A stretch of 64,000 bases of DNA from assembly GCA_050260515.1 (NCBI GenBank), contig JBLNCI010000007.1, forward strand, positions 1 to 64,000, written 5' to 3'. The position numbers were made by a program, and so were the translations under genes. Of the stretch, positions 63,400 to 64,000 are shown piece after piece; position 1 is the first letter of the stretch, and each line of letters opens with the position of its first letter. The notes under the pieces were generated by a model. It ran no database searches, was not told where the DNA came from, and was given only the letters and a program-made list of their open reading frames with translations. This DNA comes from DATJIG01 sp050260515. GTDB lineage: Bacteria; Pseudomonadota; Alphaproteobacteria; SMXQ01.

Positions 63400-64000
63400 A
63401 TGGCTCACTCGCTGAAACGCGCTGGGCGCCTGCACCAGGCGATCCGCTTCGCTCTCCCGCAGCGCAAGGCGATCATTGCGATCCTCGCGCTCACGCTGGC
63501 GATGGGAGCGGCCAACGCCGCCGAGCCGCTCGCCCTCAAATACGTCTTCGACGAGCTCGCCGGCGAGCGCGTGATCGCCAACCTGCTCCGCGGCTTCGCG
63601 ATCCTCGCCGCGCTCGCGGTCCTCCGCGAGATCGCGCACGCGCTGTCCGACTGGCTGATGTGGCGCACGCGCATCGGCCTGCAGTACGCGCTGCTCGAGC
63701 AGACCGTCGGCAAGCTGCATCAGATGCCGCTCAGGGCCCAGCGCAGCGAAGGGGTCGGCGCGATCATGACCCGGCTCGATCGCAGCATTCAGGGCTTCGT
63801 CGGCGCGGTGACGCAGATCCTGTTCAACATCCTGCCGGCGATCGTCTTCCTCGCGATCTCGGTCACCATCATGATCCGCCTCGACTGGCGCCTTGCCCTG
63901 CTGGTGCTCCTGTTCGCGCCGATCCCGGCCATCATCGCCGTGTGGGCGGCCCCCGAGCAGACCCGGCGCGAGCGCACGCTGCTCGACCAGTGGGCCAAGA
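63400..64000 (+). CDS. ABC exporter (type I transmembrane domain), partial
   Basis: The open frame starts at ATG 63400 and runs off the right edge after 200 codons. Helices are visible at about 24-42, 66-84, 143-162 and 167-187, and SEGVGAIMTRLDRSIQGFVGAVTQILFNILP is the intracellular coupling segment of half-size ABC exporters; the nucleotide-binding domain lies outside the window. It diverges from the inositol-phosphate synthase gene and is probably the exporter or flippase for the product of the block. Confidence 0.85.
   Translation, partial: MAHSLKRAGRLHQAIRFALPQRKAIIAILALTLAMGAANAAEPLALKYVFDELAGERVIANLLRGFAILAALAVLREIAHALSDWLMWRTRIGLQYALLEQTVGKLHQMPLRAQRSEGVGAIMTRLDRSIQGFVGAVTQILFNILPAIVFLAISVTIMIRLDWRLALLVLLFAPIPAIIAVWAAPEQTRRERTLLDQWAK

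Overview
The window is about 64 kb of high-GC DNA (roughly two-thirds G+C by eye). Gene content and order point to an alphaproteobacterium, probably of the Hyphomicrobiales/Rhodospirillales type. The main evidence is the run ribF-ileS-lspA-DUF3035 lipoprotein-two M16 peptidases-pgi-mutL, together with many Bug-type solute-binding proteins and an endonuclease-type MutL. The exact genus cannot be read from the sequence alone.

Region 1 (1-2161) is an insertion. An IS1595-family element of 2021 bp (133-2153) has recognisable terminal inverted repeats and a perfect 8-bp target duplication. It carries three small passenger genes besides its transposase, one of them with an RNxxxH motif like that of HEPN ribonucleases. 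Region 2 (2252-17989) is mostly housekeeping: tRNA editing (tadA), a class-I amidotransferase-like hydrolase, rRNA modification (an RluB-like pseudouridine synthase with a very long Arg/Glu/Gly repeat tail, then rsmD), mutL, pgi, a pair of M16 peptidases, a lipoprotein, lspA, ileS and ribF.

Region 3 (18144-30697) is a catabolic and uptake island. Four Bug/TctC-like periplasmic receptors, an Fe3+-type ABC receptor, and a leaderless SBP-like protein are interleaved with two SDR dehydrogenases, a racemase-like protein without the expected cysteines, an enolase-superfamily enzyme and a D-2-hydroxyacid dehydrogenase. No membrane permease is present, so the receptors are orphans here. A fifth Bug receptor sits at 41232.

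Region 4 (30702-45010) turns to envelope polysaccharide: a parallel beta-helix protein preceded by a tiny twin-arginine leader ORF, dTDP-sugar genes rfbB-rfbA with an unusual epimerase and a DegT aminotransferase, then GT2/DMT/methyltransferase genes, a polytopic GT-C-like protein, a DmeF-type metal exporter, an HU protein and a UDP-glucuronate decarboxylase.

Region 5 (45194-64000) is the most interesting part: a mostly translationally coupled minus-strand block. It encodes four CgeB-like glycosyltransferases, two GT4 glycosyltransferases, a B12-binding radical SAM enzyme, two sugar-nucleotide epimerases, a DeoB mutase, two methyltransferases, a FemAB/GNAT-like acyltransferase, a PIG-L deacetylase, a glycosidase with permuted motif order, a nucleotidyltransferase and an inositol-3-phosphate synthase. 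An ABC exporter starts divergently at the right edge. It resembles a cassette I remember being labelled 'rhizo-twelve' in protein-family databases, with no known product. The combination inositol-phosphate synthase + GT4 + PIG-L deacetylase + acyltransferase suggests an inositol-linked amino-sugar glycoconjugate, conceptually like mycothiol or GPI core synthesis. That is inference.
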